Shown: piece after piece, positions 24,301 to 36,600 of the stretch
Numbering within the stretch: position 1 is the first letter of the stretch
Layout of the letters: each line of letters starts with the position of its first letter
Source of the DNA: Melanocharis versteri
Lineage: Eukaryota; Chordata; Aves; Passeriformes; Melanocharitidae
DNA length: 64,000 bases
Direction: 5' to 3'
Assembly: GCA_013397845.1 (NCBI GenBank)
Contig: VZTG01006671.1
Span: 191,373 to 255,372, forward strand
Notes under the pieces: model-generated
Told to the model about the DNA's origin: nothing
Databases searched by the model: none
What the model saw: the letters and a program-made list of their open reading frames with translations, nothing else
Made by a program: the position numbers and the translations under genes

Positions 24301-24383
24301 AGAGTATCTGGGATATTGCAGAACCCAGCATTTGTGCAGTATTGCAAAGAATTAATTCAGGTTTTCTGGAATGACTTCGTCTA
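21319..24383. other. Intergenic sequence, no gene seen
   Basis: Unique-looking, AT-rich DNA between the CR1 copy and the TTCC microsatellite. No exon, RNA gene or repeat family was recognised. The open frames in it (up to about 111 codons) have no coding signature. Confidence 0.7.
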
Positions 24384-24470
24384 TCCTTCCCTCCTTCCCT
24401 CCTTCCTTCCTTCCTTCCTTCCTTCCTTCCTTCCTTCCTTCCTTCCTTCCTTCCTTCCTTCCTTCCTTCT
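24384..24470. repeat. (TTCC)n microsatellite
   Basis: A nearly perfect TTCC tetranucleotide array from about 24399 to 24468, with a slightly imperfect left edge (ccctccttccct). It produces spurious PSFL-repeat and KEGR-repeat open frames on the two strands. It is likely length-polymorphic. Confidence 0.97.
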
Positions 24471-27400
24471 TCCTCCTTTCCTTGTATTCCTTGTGCCACC
24501 CAGTCTCTGCCAGTTTCCTGTTTCTAGTTTATTTACAGCTTAATGTAGTAGGTGGATTTTAAGGAAGTGCCTTGGGAACTAGATAGTGCAAATCCCCTGA
24601 GTTATTGAAAATCACATTTCTTATATGTAAATAATGATGAATTGTGTTTGGTTGCCTTTAGCAGATGGGTTCGAACTCTTTGTGTAGGGAAAAACTACGT
24701 AACCCCCCAGCAAGGTACAGTTGCAATGGAGAAATAACAAAGTAGATGCACAGATGCTTTTGCCTCCTCAGGTAGCTCACACAAAGTTTGTGTGCAGCCT
24801 CACACAAAACAGATTTTAGCAAACACAGGAAGTGTGTGAGTCTGTTCACAAGCAGCAGCTGACAGATTCCTGCAATACACTTCTAGACTTGGTCTATGGT
24901 AGGAATTTTTGCTGCCTTCACAGCTTTGGTCCATCGAGAAAGGAGGTTTGAGCTGGGGCAGCCGCCAGGGCTTCGCCTGCTGTCAGCAGTGATTTGCAAA
25001 GAGGCAGCTTCCCATACTTTCAAGCTGGGACTCATGCACACTACTAGTCATGATTACAAAATTTAGCTCTAACAGTGCTTTTAAAATGGGTATCTAACAA
25101 GCCTTTTGGGGGATGGAGGGATACGATTAGCTCCTCAACATGTATTAATTTTTGCAACAGCTACAAACCATCGTGGGGCTGAAAGGGAAAGAAGGTGAAC
25201 AGACCTCGTGGTGTTGCTGTGCCTCCTCCAGGAAGTCTGTCCCTGTTGTTATTCCAGCATCCAAAGGGAACAGGAGCTGAACCATGACCGTTTTTCTGCA
25301 GCAGAAGCTGGGTACCCGCTGGCCTCCTGAATACAAAAATGAAGTTTCATACTGTTTCCCTTGAATGGAAACAGCATGACGTGAGCGTGGAAAGAGTGGA
25401 ACAGTATGTTAAGGGAAACAGGACTGAAAGGAGAAAACAGCTGACACCAGGGGCTGAGCAGATCTGCCCCCTCTGCTTCACTGTGTGGGTTTGTTTTCAG
25501 CTCAGACCATCTCGTGGGTCTTGCAACACATCTCCACAGCTCTGGGCTGGAAAATGAAACAACTGCTAGGAGGTTGTTCCTTCTTCCTGAAACAAGCTTC
25601 ACAGGCTGTGGGAAATGAAAGCTAAGGCTGAACTTTAAAACAAGCTGAAAGCACTCAGATGCAGAAGTGCAGAGCAAAGCCATTCAGTAGAGTCAGATTT
25701 GGAACAGAGCCCTGAAAAAAACCTGCAGTTATGACTAATTCATTTTTAATGTGTGTGGTTGTAGGTAAAATCACTTCTTTAAAAGATCATTTCTCTCCCT
25801 GTAGTGGTTACAGTTCTTTACTGTCATTTTCGATAAATGATGTGTTGACCTGTGAGTTTGGTTACAGATGGACTGCAAGGACAGAATTATTTCTGATGCT
25901 GGAGAGGCTTTGGCTGAGCTGCTGGTGAAAGGGAGAAACGATACAAACAGGATATTCAGTGTCAAGCTGCAGCAGCACCCTGAGAGACCCACCCAGGGGC
26001 AGGCTATTGAATACTCTCTGTCTCCTGCAGCCAAGTTAGCTGAGGAAACTTGACGTAATAGTTGACTGTAGAGCCCCGTTTGTGCAGGGACGAGCTCAGG
26101 CAGTGACATTTTAGGTGCAAAACTGTCTGAAATGGAAACTTCTTGTTGCACTGAACAAGTCTGTGAGGCGCCACACAGTTTTACAGGGTAGCCTTTGGGT
26201 GCTTTTGTTTTGTCCTCAAGCTGTCCCAGCCTTGCTTGCTGGTCCCCTTACAGGGACCCCTCAATGCTGTGTCACAGAGCCAGTGACGTTAACACACTGC
26301 TGGAGGGATACGCGTGGCACTGTGAATGTCCTGGCTGTTGTGATACCAGCCCAACACTTACAGACTTTGCAGTCTTATAATCATTAAAGCTGTGAATAGG
26401 AGCATGAATTCACTGCGAGCATGCGTTGGCTGTGGTGGGGAACAGCATGGAGACTGTTTACGCAGGTAGAACACAGCACAGCAAATCCATCTCTGCTGGG
26501 ATGTGCTCAAATACTCCCTCAGTGTGGCGAAGGGTGTGTGGTGTGGTGACAGAGCCTGTAGTGACACGCAGTGCTCTGAGGGTGAAGGCTGTTCTCTGTG
26601 GTGTGTGTGTATCTGATATCCAGGAACAAAAGCAGTTGGCGTTTCCCCGGTGTGCGCTGAAACGTGGTGCAATGTGATAGAGCAACAGGGAACTCCTTGC
26701 TGGCTTCTTGCCCTCTGCAGATTCCTTCTGAATCAGGTGCTGACCTTTAAAGCAAGACCTGCTTCTTCAGTTTCTCATTGTTTAAATTCTGCTCTGAAGC
26801 TTGAGAAACAAGTCTGTGAAGCTGCAGGGTTTTTTTTTTAAGCTCTAATTAGTGAAACACAGAATAGGTTGGAAGGAGTCTGAGGGAGAGAATCACCAAA
26901 TGGAAACCATTTTACAGGTCTGGTACCTTTTATTTTTTATTTTACTCCATTCCACGGCAGCACAAGCCTGTGTGGTGCTGAGCTTAAATCGGCACCAAAA
27001 ATGATTTATATTAAAGATTGGTCCCTAACCCTTTACTGCTGTTAAAGGGCACCTCTGCCTCTTGATCAAAACACCAGCTTGTTTGCCCTCAGTGATTTGG
27101 AAACCCAAAGTTGTGCTCCTGCTGCCAGGGTTTTGTACTAGAACACTGCAGCTGCTTGGCACCTGCAGGAGTTTGGAGGTGAGAGAGGTGAAAACCATTA
27201 TCCTGACTAAAAATCTGGAGGTATTCAGGCAGAGGGGCTGTGATGGAAGAACCTCTTTGCCTTCTTGAATGTTTTTAACATTACCGTTGCTTCAGCTGCG
27301 CTTTCACAGGATTTCTCCATTTCTCATTCAGGCAGATTCTGACATTTCATGCAGCTTATGAAGTGCTGGCCGAAGGGCAGCTGGAAGCAGGACTCAGCTC

Positions 27401-30183
27401 TGGGTGGGAGGCAGCAGCTGTCCCGTGCCAGCGAGAGGCCTCAGTGCAGTGCTTCGGGATCTGCAGGTGGGACGTGCATGAAGCACGTCAATATTTTGGG
27501 TTCCAACGCAAGGCTTAATTTTTCAGAAGCGCGAAGAGGTTCTTCGAGGCTGTGAGAGCCTAAAGCCTTGGATTTCTCCTGCCTCGTCTGCCTGCTGGCA
27601 CGCACAGCCGTGTTGTCCCATTTACGAGGCATTTGATCTGTCAGTGACTCATTCCCAGGCTCGCTATCTGCACCAGCAAGGTGCTCCAGGGCTGAGTCGC
27701 ACCCATGGATCAGCTCTGTTACCGTACCCTGTTATCAGCTACTCTTTTCACTCCTGGGGTGCTCCCGGCCTTTGATCTGTTACCAAACGGCACCAACAGC
27801 TTTCCTTGTTCTTTAATGCTTCATTACATTGTGCAGGGCCATCAGTCCTCCCCAAACGCTGCAATCTCTGCTGCCTGTGCGCTGCTCCCACAAGGACATC
27901 CAGGCTTTTTCTTGAAAGCATGAAGTAAAACTCTTATTCCCCTCAGCCCTCAAATAATCATGGTGGAAATCAGTTTGCTTCGAGATGGCAATTTCCATCA
28001 GACACTACATGGCGGTATAATGATATGGTTAATTATTCCCTTGCTTCTCCCTGCTGCATTTAGCTGCTGCTTTTAAAAACCTGTGGAGCAGAGGCTGTTT
28101 ACTTCATCCTTACAGCACCTGTGGGCTCTGACCATCTTTAAATCCTAATGTTACTGAGCAGTCCTGAATCCTGTCCTCCAGCAGGAGTCCCCTTCTGCTG
28201 GCCAGGCTGGATCTAGTTTAATTCAAGGCTGATTCTGTCAAAGCTAGAGACCCCAGTGGAAAGAAAGGTGCTCTGTGTGCTGAAGGACTGAAAGAGCTTT
28301 CTGTGTTTTATGGTTGGTTTTTTTTTTTTTTTTTAGAATGGTCAATGGGCAAAGGCAGAGACACAATAATTTAAAATGTATTTGCTTAAAATCAGCTAAA
28401 TTCATAGTAATGCTGGAAGAAACCAGTAGCAGCATCTGAGCTGGTTCTGCAGGAGATGATGCTTATCAGATGACCCAGAAAAACCTTGCTGGCTTGTAGG
28501 ATTTGGGGCAGAAACTCCAGCATAACAAGCACATTCCTCTGAGAGCCTTCAGAGCAGCCAGTTCCTGCTGATGTGGTGCAGATCAGTGATCCAGCTCATT
28601 TTGTCCCTGCACTCAGGGGTGGGCTTTGGCTGTGCTGTGGGGTGGAGGACAGACAGACAGACAGAAGTGTTTGCTGCGCTGGGTCACGCACAGGGAAGGC
28701 TGTGGCTCTGTGTTTGTGTGCTCGTGGGGTCCAGCCAAGTGGCACAGCCCTGATCTGCAGCACGTCCCAAACGCTGGGAGTCCTGACCACGGCGTGCTGG
28801 TCCTGACGTGATTTAGCAGTGATGAATCGCTCTCCTTCCAGTGGCCAGGTTGGGCTTGTTTTGTTTATGCCTTGAAACCTCTCCTCTTCCCCCACGCCGT
28901 GATCTGTGCCAAACTGTTTGGCAAGTTAAAAGCTCTGCCTGCTGCGTGGGCAGGAGAAGGGCCACAGCGTGGTGCAGGAAATGTGTGAAGACGTGGTCCA
29001 GGCTTGTGGGGAGGATGAGGCGAGGACCTGAGGTGTCATTCGTGTGCTCAGTTCATGAGTTGCCCAGCCTGTTCAACAGACTTGTAACTACTGATGCTTG
29101 ACTATGTTTCAGGCCTGGCCTACAGTCACTAATTATCAGTGTCCCGGGGCTTCTCCCGGGTTTTAATTGTCCCTATTAGTATGATGGATGTGGGAAGAAA
29201 GGACATGCTGGAGAAAGGTGGCAGTGTTTTTGCTGCTGCCATTGTCTTTGTCGGGGCTGCCATTACAGCTGCTTATTGGCGTTTGCCCTCCTGTGAAATG
29301 TGTAGGTGAGTTATTTATAAACGTACAGAGAGATTCTACATCTCTAGCTTGCACTCTGATTTAAGAGTAACCCCCACCAGGAGTGGAGAATCTGTCCAGT
29401 ACCGCAAAGGAGGTTAGTGGCAGAGCTGGAAATAATCCACCACTTGTGAGCCTCAGCACTGCCTGTAGGATGGGGTGGATTTTTGGGGCCAGATGTGGAA
29501 ATGGAAAAGCAGCACGCTGTTTCCCCACTAGCTCTGTCTGTTCCAGTGTGATCTCTCATCTTCAGGGCAGAGAGAAGCACTTTTCCTGCTGCACAGCCCC
29601 CTCTCCTGTTCTCTGCTCCTTCTACACAGCAAATGCACTCAGCTCTCTCCTGGGCTGCATCCAACCTCAGCTGTCGCTTGCTTCTACTTTTCCTTTCTGG
29701 AGCAGATTCAGCCTGGCGTGCAGGAGGGAATGGCCCTTTTCCTGGAGCAGTCCAGTCCCAGGCACGCGGGATTTAGTGTCTGTACTTCTCAAAAATTCTT
29801 CTGAAAGTAGATACAGCCATTTGCTTCCATTATTCCTCTCCTGCAAGCTGCAAATGACCTCACCTTTTAAAGCATGCAGTTTCCTGAAGAGCAAGATTAA
29901 TATAGCAGGATTGTTAGTGCATCTGATTGTCTTTTACCTTTCCACATAATGACTAATAACAGAAAAGCTTCTCAGCCTGTTCTCCGTGGGAGCATGATTC
30001 TTCTTCCTGACTCCCAGATTTTGTTTATAATGTTGTCTTTTCTTGCCTTCATGAGCTTGTTTGGAAATATCTTGCATTCAGCTTAAGGATGCTGATTAAT
30101 ATTGTTTCCAGAAAAAACATTGCTTTCATACCTGTTATGAAGTTTCCCTGTTAACATCAGTTTGAGGTAAAACCTTAGTAAAC
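24471..30183. other. Intergenic sequence, no gene seen
   Basis: No supported gene. A moderately CpG-bearing stretch at about 27.36-27.64 kb stands out from its surroundings. A short GACA array is at 28648-28664 and a T17 run at 28318-28334. The 188-codon plus-strand frame at 29383-29949 and the 144-codon minus frame at 25249-25683 have no recognisable domain and look like chance. Confidence 0.65.
28648..28664. repeat. Short (GACA)n array
   Basis: Four GACA units plus one base, gacagacagacagacag, on the plus strand. Confidence 0.9.
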
Positions 30184-30258
30184 CCAGGAGCTGGAATTTG
30201 ATGATCCTTGTGGGTCCCTTCCAACTCGGGATACTCTGTGATTCTGTGATTTTATGTA
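30184..30258 (+). mobile_element. CR1-type LINE 3' terminal fragment
   Basis: A short piece containing tttgatgatccttgtgggtc and ccttccaactcgggatactc, then the octamer-like tail ctgtgattctgtgatttta. This is the classic 3' end of an avian CR1 subfamily. Only about 75 bp is recognisable. Confidence 0.9.
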
Positions 30259-33200
30259 GTTGAGGGAAATTATCTACCTTTGAGGCCTGCACCTCAATAT
30301 CCAAAAGGCTCAGGTAGGATCACACGGACACGGATGCACCCCAGATGGGTAGCAGGAGCCTAATTGCTGTAGGAAGGTTAATGTGATGTGGCTGTAGTCA
30401 GGAAATGAAACTCTCCCTCCTTGAGAGCTCCTGGCCTGCTGGCTGGATCTGCAGGGCACACTGCCCTCCCTTGGCCGTGATGGGCTGTGGATCTGGGCTG
30501 GAACCTGCCCTTCCTGAGCACCCCGGTGGCCAAGGGAAGATTACTGGAACCTGCAATGTGCTGTGATTTATAAACTCGGTCAGAGGTGCAGACTTTGTAG
30601 GTGATTCCAACATTCCCTCCAGGAGTTCATGACAAGATTTATGTGAAGCTTCAGCACGGTGTGAAATCAACTGTGAGAAAAATAGCTTAGGAGTGATTTT
30701 ATCGTTGTATGCAAGAAAGTGATGTAAGAAACCACAGAAATCTGCTAGACTGATTCTTGGGCATGCAATAGAAGACTTTCATCTGGTTTTGCTTGTAAGT
30801 GAGAGTTTTATGTAAATGTTGGAAAATCATAATTATGACATAAACTTTTCAGAGAATTTGTACTTCCAGATGTAATGGAGACGTGGGAACAATCTGGGAA
30901 CAGAGACTTGTTCGAAAGAGACATCTCTGACTTCACCCCTTTTGGGGTTATGCTCACTCAGAGCCTGTCCCTGGTGCTGTGATTCGGTGCCAGGTTGAGC
31001 TCTGCACAGATCCATACAGGTATTTTAACAAGTGGGATGTAATGGTCCCACATTTTTCCATTTCTGCTCCATGTTGTTCTTCTTCCTGCCCTTGTGTGGG
31101 TTATGTTGTCCTGGTGGTGTCTGACATTGTATTCAACCATTTTCACGGCCTGGAGAACCTCATTAACTTTCTCTATCTCTTTTTTAGATTACTGTAATTT
31201 CATGTTACAGGAAGATGGAGGTGGGGGGAGGAAAAGTTGGCTGTTTTCCAGTGTGATTGTGTTCTTGTGTTTTGTCTTTTATCAAAATAATAACTGTCAG
31301 CAAGAAAACTCTCTGTGACTTGGAAGTGTGTGTGCTCACAGCACGTACCCTTGGAGGAGCAGGAGCTGGAAACAGGCAGTGCTTGGGTCAGAGTGTCTCA
31401 GAACAGCCACTGTCCTGAGGCTGCACAGATTGATGGATATCTCTATATTCACATGGAGTCACAGAGCTAGTTCTTAAAAAAAAAAAAAAAAGAAATTGTG
31501 ATCCCGAATATCTCATCTCTCCTACCTGCCTTGCTCAAGGGGTCAGGTCCCCTCACTGTGCACCCCCACGTGGGCTGCAAATCACCCTGTGGGCCTGTAG
31601 CTCTGGGAAGTTCCCAGGGATTATGCCCACAGTATGTCAAACTCCAGGCAAAGTCAAAATCTTAACACCTGCACAGGCAATGGGAGAGCTGGGTGTTTGG
31701 TGTTGCTGGAGAGTTCATGCACATTTCCCAGAGACTGCCTGAATCCATGAGCTGCTGGAGGAGGCCTGGGCAGGCTGAGGGAGGGCTCAGGGAACTCTTT
31801 CTTGGAAGCAGAGGGGAAGAGCAGGGCAGAGTTACCCACATGGGAAAGCTTTGTGTGCTCGTACAGAGGGAGCAGGCTCGCTCTCAGTTTGCTTTTGCGA
31901 AGATCCTGACACATCTCTGTTTAGGAACCCGCTGTCCTGTGGTACAGGACACCTGCTCAGTGCTCTGCCAGGCTGGTACTCTTTCTTACGCTTTTGAAAG
32001 GAAAAAAAAATCATTTCTGATCCACAGCACCACACAGCAGAGTGCCTGTCCCTGAAGAGTATTCCCAGCCACAGATGTAAAGAAGCCAGACTGCACACAG
32101 TGTTCAGAGGAAGGGGTGTTCAAATGATGTCTCAGTTTGGTTGTCTTTAGCAATTTCTTCTTCAAAAAAATATATTCTTTGTTCCTGATTCTTACAGATG
32201 GGCCTGAGGTTTTTAATTTTGTTTTCTGGCAATCCTGGGGGCCAGTAGGTGCAGAAAGACATTGGGTTAATGTGGAACTGGTTACCTGACCCACTCTGGT
32301 TGTCCTATGACAGCTAAAACACAGAATTAGGTGTGAAAACTATGCTGGCTAACAGGGCTCCTCTGGCACTTGCCCCCATGATGCTGGGGGACGTGGGGCA
32401 GTCACAGCCCCAGAGCACTGGGGTTTCTCCGTCCTGCTCAGACTGGCAACACCCTTGGCATGTGAGTTTGGTGAACAGGAGAGACGTCCCATGCCCATTT
32501 CTGGAGTCTGCCTTTTCCTCTGGCAGCCTACAGGTTTTCTCAAGCCAGGACCTACACCTGGCATTCTTGGTCTGTGGTCCACCAGAAATCAGATCATGGT
32601 GGGAGGAGTTGAAGTGCCAGGAAGGGAAAGTGCCATGAAAAAAATCAGCACGGATTTGCCATCATGGGAAGAAATGCCTTTTCTCTCGCTAGACCTCCCT
32701 GCCTCTGCTCCTCCATCCCTCCTTTCTGGGCAGTGTGTGTGTGACCTCTGTGCTCTGAGTTTTGTGACATCTTCTTTGGGAATCTGCCATGCAGGGAATG
32801 CTCACCTGTACTAGTGGTCTGCAGACTGTGTTGTGATTTTCTTCCAAATCTCCACTTGGTATCTTTAAAGTGATTTACAATTTCTGAATCCAGGCCTTTG
32901 AACCAGAATGTTCTTTAAAAGTGTAATGAAAAGGGAAAGCTGGAAAAACATCCAAAGGGGTTTTTTTTTTTTTTTTTCAGTGCAACCAGGTAGGATTTGA
33001 AGACAACCTCTGATTGCTGCTGACAGAGGACACTGTGGCAGCCTCCCTGCTGAGGGATGGGCTTGTGCAGCTCAGGCTGCTGATGCCAGCCTGGACAAGC
33101 CCCCGGGTGGCCTGGGGGAAGTCCAGACGATTTGATTTGCAGTTCTCACGCCTCAGCTTGACCAAACCCATACCCTGACCTTATAGCTGCGGGCAAGATC

Positions 33201-33269
33201 AAAATGACTTAGCAACAGTTGTTTATTCACTTCCATTAGTCACTCCCGTAATTAGGAGATAAGGGAAGG
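30259..33269. other. Intergenic sequence, no gene seen
   Basis: Unique-looking DNA with A/T homopolymers (A-run near 31475-31491, T17 at 32961-32977). The final part, about 33.19-33.27 kb, is AT-rich and directly abuts the CpG-rich patch. No supported exon. Confidence 0.65.
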
Positions 33270-33650
33270 TGCATTCCCCGGGCGGGAGCCCTGCCACCGC
33301 GGCTGCTGTGGCTGCTGCCACCAGAGGACACTCTTGGATAGCCTATGGGTCCTTCCCAGCACGGCAGGGCGCGTTCCCTCTCAGGTTGGTCCCAACTTCA
33401 TCATCCCGCACTCCCAGCCGCAGCCTCCCTCTCCCCGCCACCCTCTGTCTGCTGAGCGCGCTGTCCTTGGCACTCCTCGCTCTGGCACTGGTTCCTCTGG
33501 AGCTGTTCCCTGCAGCCCCGACTATCCATTTTCCTCGGGCAGTTTTATCGCCCAAGGTCACCGTGTTGCAGTATCTGGTGCTTTGCTCTGTCTCTGTCCC
33601 CGGGGGCAGGTAGCCAAGACGCCAATTTGCTGCGAGTGTGTCAAGGACCT
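33270..33650. promoter_or_regulatory. Isolated CpG-rich patch (candidate promoter or enhancer)
   Basis: About 20 CpGs by eye in under 400 bp, with gggcgggagcc, ccaccgcgg, agggcgcgtt and gagcgcgctg, in a region that is otherwise CpG-poor. It lies about 12.5 kb upstream of the USP24 island. Three overlapping open frames of 114-134 codons cross it, but they are low-complexity Leu/Pro/Ser and match no family I know. It could be the start of a noncoding RNA, an unmethylated enhancer, or simply GC-rich DNA. Confidence 0.4.
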
Positions 33651-36600
33651 GCTGGGAGCTGCAGCACTTGGCACGCTCGGGACCAAGAGACATAACCCAG
33701 ATACAACCTGCTCCAAAGTTTGGAAGCACTTGGAGTAGAGATTTGGGTACGGGCCTGTTTAGGAGATTAAGTTCAGATCACTCCAGTTCTCCATGTTAAA
33801 AAAAAAAGTCCTCTGATTCCATTCCCTGTAATAAGTGTGAAGCGTAAGGTTCATTGCTTTTGAAGTTAGTGCCTTGATGGTCTGGGCAATAAGACTGACA
33901 TGTCCTTACTTGCTTGAAATAAATAATAATAAAAAAAGTGTCAGGTTGCTTTCTCAGATGGAAAGAGGCATTCCATAAGGAGCCTGAGCAGGTGGGTATG
34001 TGAGTGCTGTGGTTCTCTTCCTTCTGAGAAAAGCAAGTCGGGTAGTTTGTGTGTTAAAGTGCCTCCTGTCAGGGAAGGTCACGGAGGGAGGGCAGCATCC
34101 ATCACTGCTGGGAAGAGGTTTCTCTCAGCATCCCACCCCAGGAAGAGCAGTTTGTCTGTGCTGGTTCTCATACAGGCAGCCTTGGGGAGAGGGGAATGGA
34201 GGAGAGGCTCTGAGCCTTGTCTGGGGCTGGTCACTCATGGTGGCAAAAATGGATTTTGCTCCTTACAAAGGTGGGGCTTCCTTAGGTCCAGACTCAGATG
34301 GACAAACCCACTCTTGAGTCTCTACAGTTAAACCTGTGGTTCACACTTTGCTTGGGACATGCCTCAGTGCTGGCTGCCCCTGGCTGCAGCCTCTCTTGAC
34401 CTTTGCAGTCACTTAGCAAAGTGCTGGAGAATTGTCCCTGCTCCAGGCAGCACAGAGACATTTTGCAGGGCCTCGTTCTGAGTGCAATACTGCTTCCTCT
34501 GTGAGAAGTTTTGGGATTATTACCATTTTGGAAAGGATGTTCCTTTTTTTCTAGGATCTCCCAAGGCATAAGGTATGTTCTGATTTGCAGTGTTGCCTGA
34601 AGATCAGGACAGAGTTGTTACCATCCACTGTTCTGTCTTTCACTGCTAACACATGGGTTTAAAGGAAACATAATTCTGTATCTCTGCTCATGTCACTTGG
34701 CATAGTTGCCTTGAATTCAGACTTTAGTCCACCTGAGAATCTCGTGCGTCTTGTACACACAGGGCTTTATTTTATGTAGTGGTATTTCTCCAAACACCTT
34801 TGCCAAGTGCTAATATTGCACCAGAGAGAAAGTACACACTTGTGCTTTGGTGAGGATTAGTGTGCTGAAGAACTCCATGCCTTGTGCTTAGACCAACAGG
34901 GCTTCAGACACCTCTGGGAAGTGTTCTTAGGTGGCAGTTTCCTTTCTTTTTGGGAGATGTTCTGTTCAGAAAGTGCCCGCAACAGTTACTGTAGGAGAAT
35001 TTCAGCTCGTGAGTGCTTTTGTACTTGAAGTGTTTAAAAAGAAGGATGGTGATTTTAGGAATGAAGAGTAAAAATGGTCTGGCAGTCAAGTGATGTTTAA
35101 GGATGAATGTGGTGTAGGGCAGTGTTCTCTATTCCCCAGTAATATGTCAGGAGGCGGGAGGCAGCAGTCTGTGTTAATTACGCTTATGGTGAGCAGCCAG
35201 TGCTTCAGCTGGGACTGACTGTGCTGACCATGATTGATTGGAATTCCAGAGAAGGCTCAAACTCAGTGTGTCTTCTCAAAGGGGTATCTAAGTATGCTGA
35301 GATGATAATAACAATTCATTAAAGTTTTATATTCTTTATGGTGCTTTGTCCCTTTTGACGGTAGAAGCATTTCTGTAATCCAGAGCACGCTGGATTATTC
35401 CCAGAACATTTCTTTCCTAAAGAGTGTTTTTACTCAGAAAACTGCTTCAAGTCATTGGGAGCAAAACTTTCCTGCAGAGCCCCAGATTTTATGTGCATGT
35501 GGCCACCTGGAAATTGATGGAAAGAAAAGGAAGGTGCTGAAACTCATAAGAGAAACCCCTCTGCTTCCCTGCATCCTACATCGCTTCCTGAAGTGGCCAA
35601 GGAGTTTGGCAGAGCCTCCTGGCTCTCACAGAGACACTGAAGGGTCTCCATGTCACTGAGGTTCCGGCCATGTGTTGGAAAGGTAGTTTCAACCTGTAGT
35701 TAAAGAAGAAAAATATATTCTGACATGAGAGCATCTGGTCTGAGGATAAACTTCTCTGGAGGGTTTTCTTGGGGTTAGAAACCATGCTGTGGAAGAGAGG
35801 CTGTTTTTTAAAGTAATGCTTTTCGTCTGAATTTATCTTTTGCAAATATCTTTGTAGACATGTGCAATATACAGAGAAGGAGAGACCAGGGCCTCATGGC
35901 TGGGATCTGGGGCAGAGGAGCAGGAGGACACCAGGGATCTGCTTTCATGGAGCCAGCACATGGAAGCCCCTCACTCTGAGCCTCACTTTCTCCCTCTGCA
36001 AAGAGGGAGATGTGGTAGCAGATCCTGCCTTGCAGGGTGACTCCCACAGTGTGGCATCAGCATCTCTGCAACAGGGCCCCAGCGGAGCAGCTCTTGCAGT
36101 AAGACGTGATTTAAATTATTTAGGGTGTTGTCATGTGATCACAACTGATTGAGTTCCTGTGGCTTCACAAGTTGCCATCTGTTATCATCCCCATTATGAA
36201 TTATGCATTAGCTTAAATCAAGGCTTAAACCAGAGGAGTTCAAACAAAGTCCTCACACAGTGATACCATAAAACTGTCTTTAGGGTGTTAGTACTGGATC
36301 CAAAACACTGCAGCCACACAAGAGATCATGCTGGTTTGGTATAAGCTCTCTCTGCTGGTTCAGACCATCCTGGAAGATTCCCTTGTTTGTGGTAGGCTTT
36401 ATGCTGGGCCAGGTGTCACATGCTTTACTGATGTAGACTCATAAAAATGGTCAAAATTCCAGTGCCTGTGTCCTGGCTGAGTGGACAGAAATGAGAGCCC
36501 AGCCCCACACCAGAGCCCCAAAGTTCTCAGGACTGTGTGGTCAGGGAGCTGCTGCTGAAGGCACGGTGACCACGTGCCAAACTGTTGCCTGGCTGGATGT

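Noticed and set aside
24221..24543. Repetitive KEGR-rich (minus) and PSFL-rich (plus) proteins
   Set aside because: Translation artefacts of the TTCC microsatellite.
25249..25683. 144-codon minus-strand open frame
   Set aside because: No recognisable family and no supporting context; consistent with chance.
26855..26900. Possible CR1 end (acacagaataggttggaagg)
   Set aside because: Only about 20 bp resembles the reverse CR1 3' end and the following sequence does not continue the match; too weak to annotate.
29383..29949. 188-codon plus-strand open frame
   Set aside because: Composition is Ser/Cys/Leu-rich with no domain, it is overlapped by other chance frames, and no splice or promoter context supports it. 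RNA-seq would be needed to reopen it.
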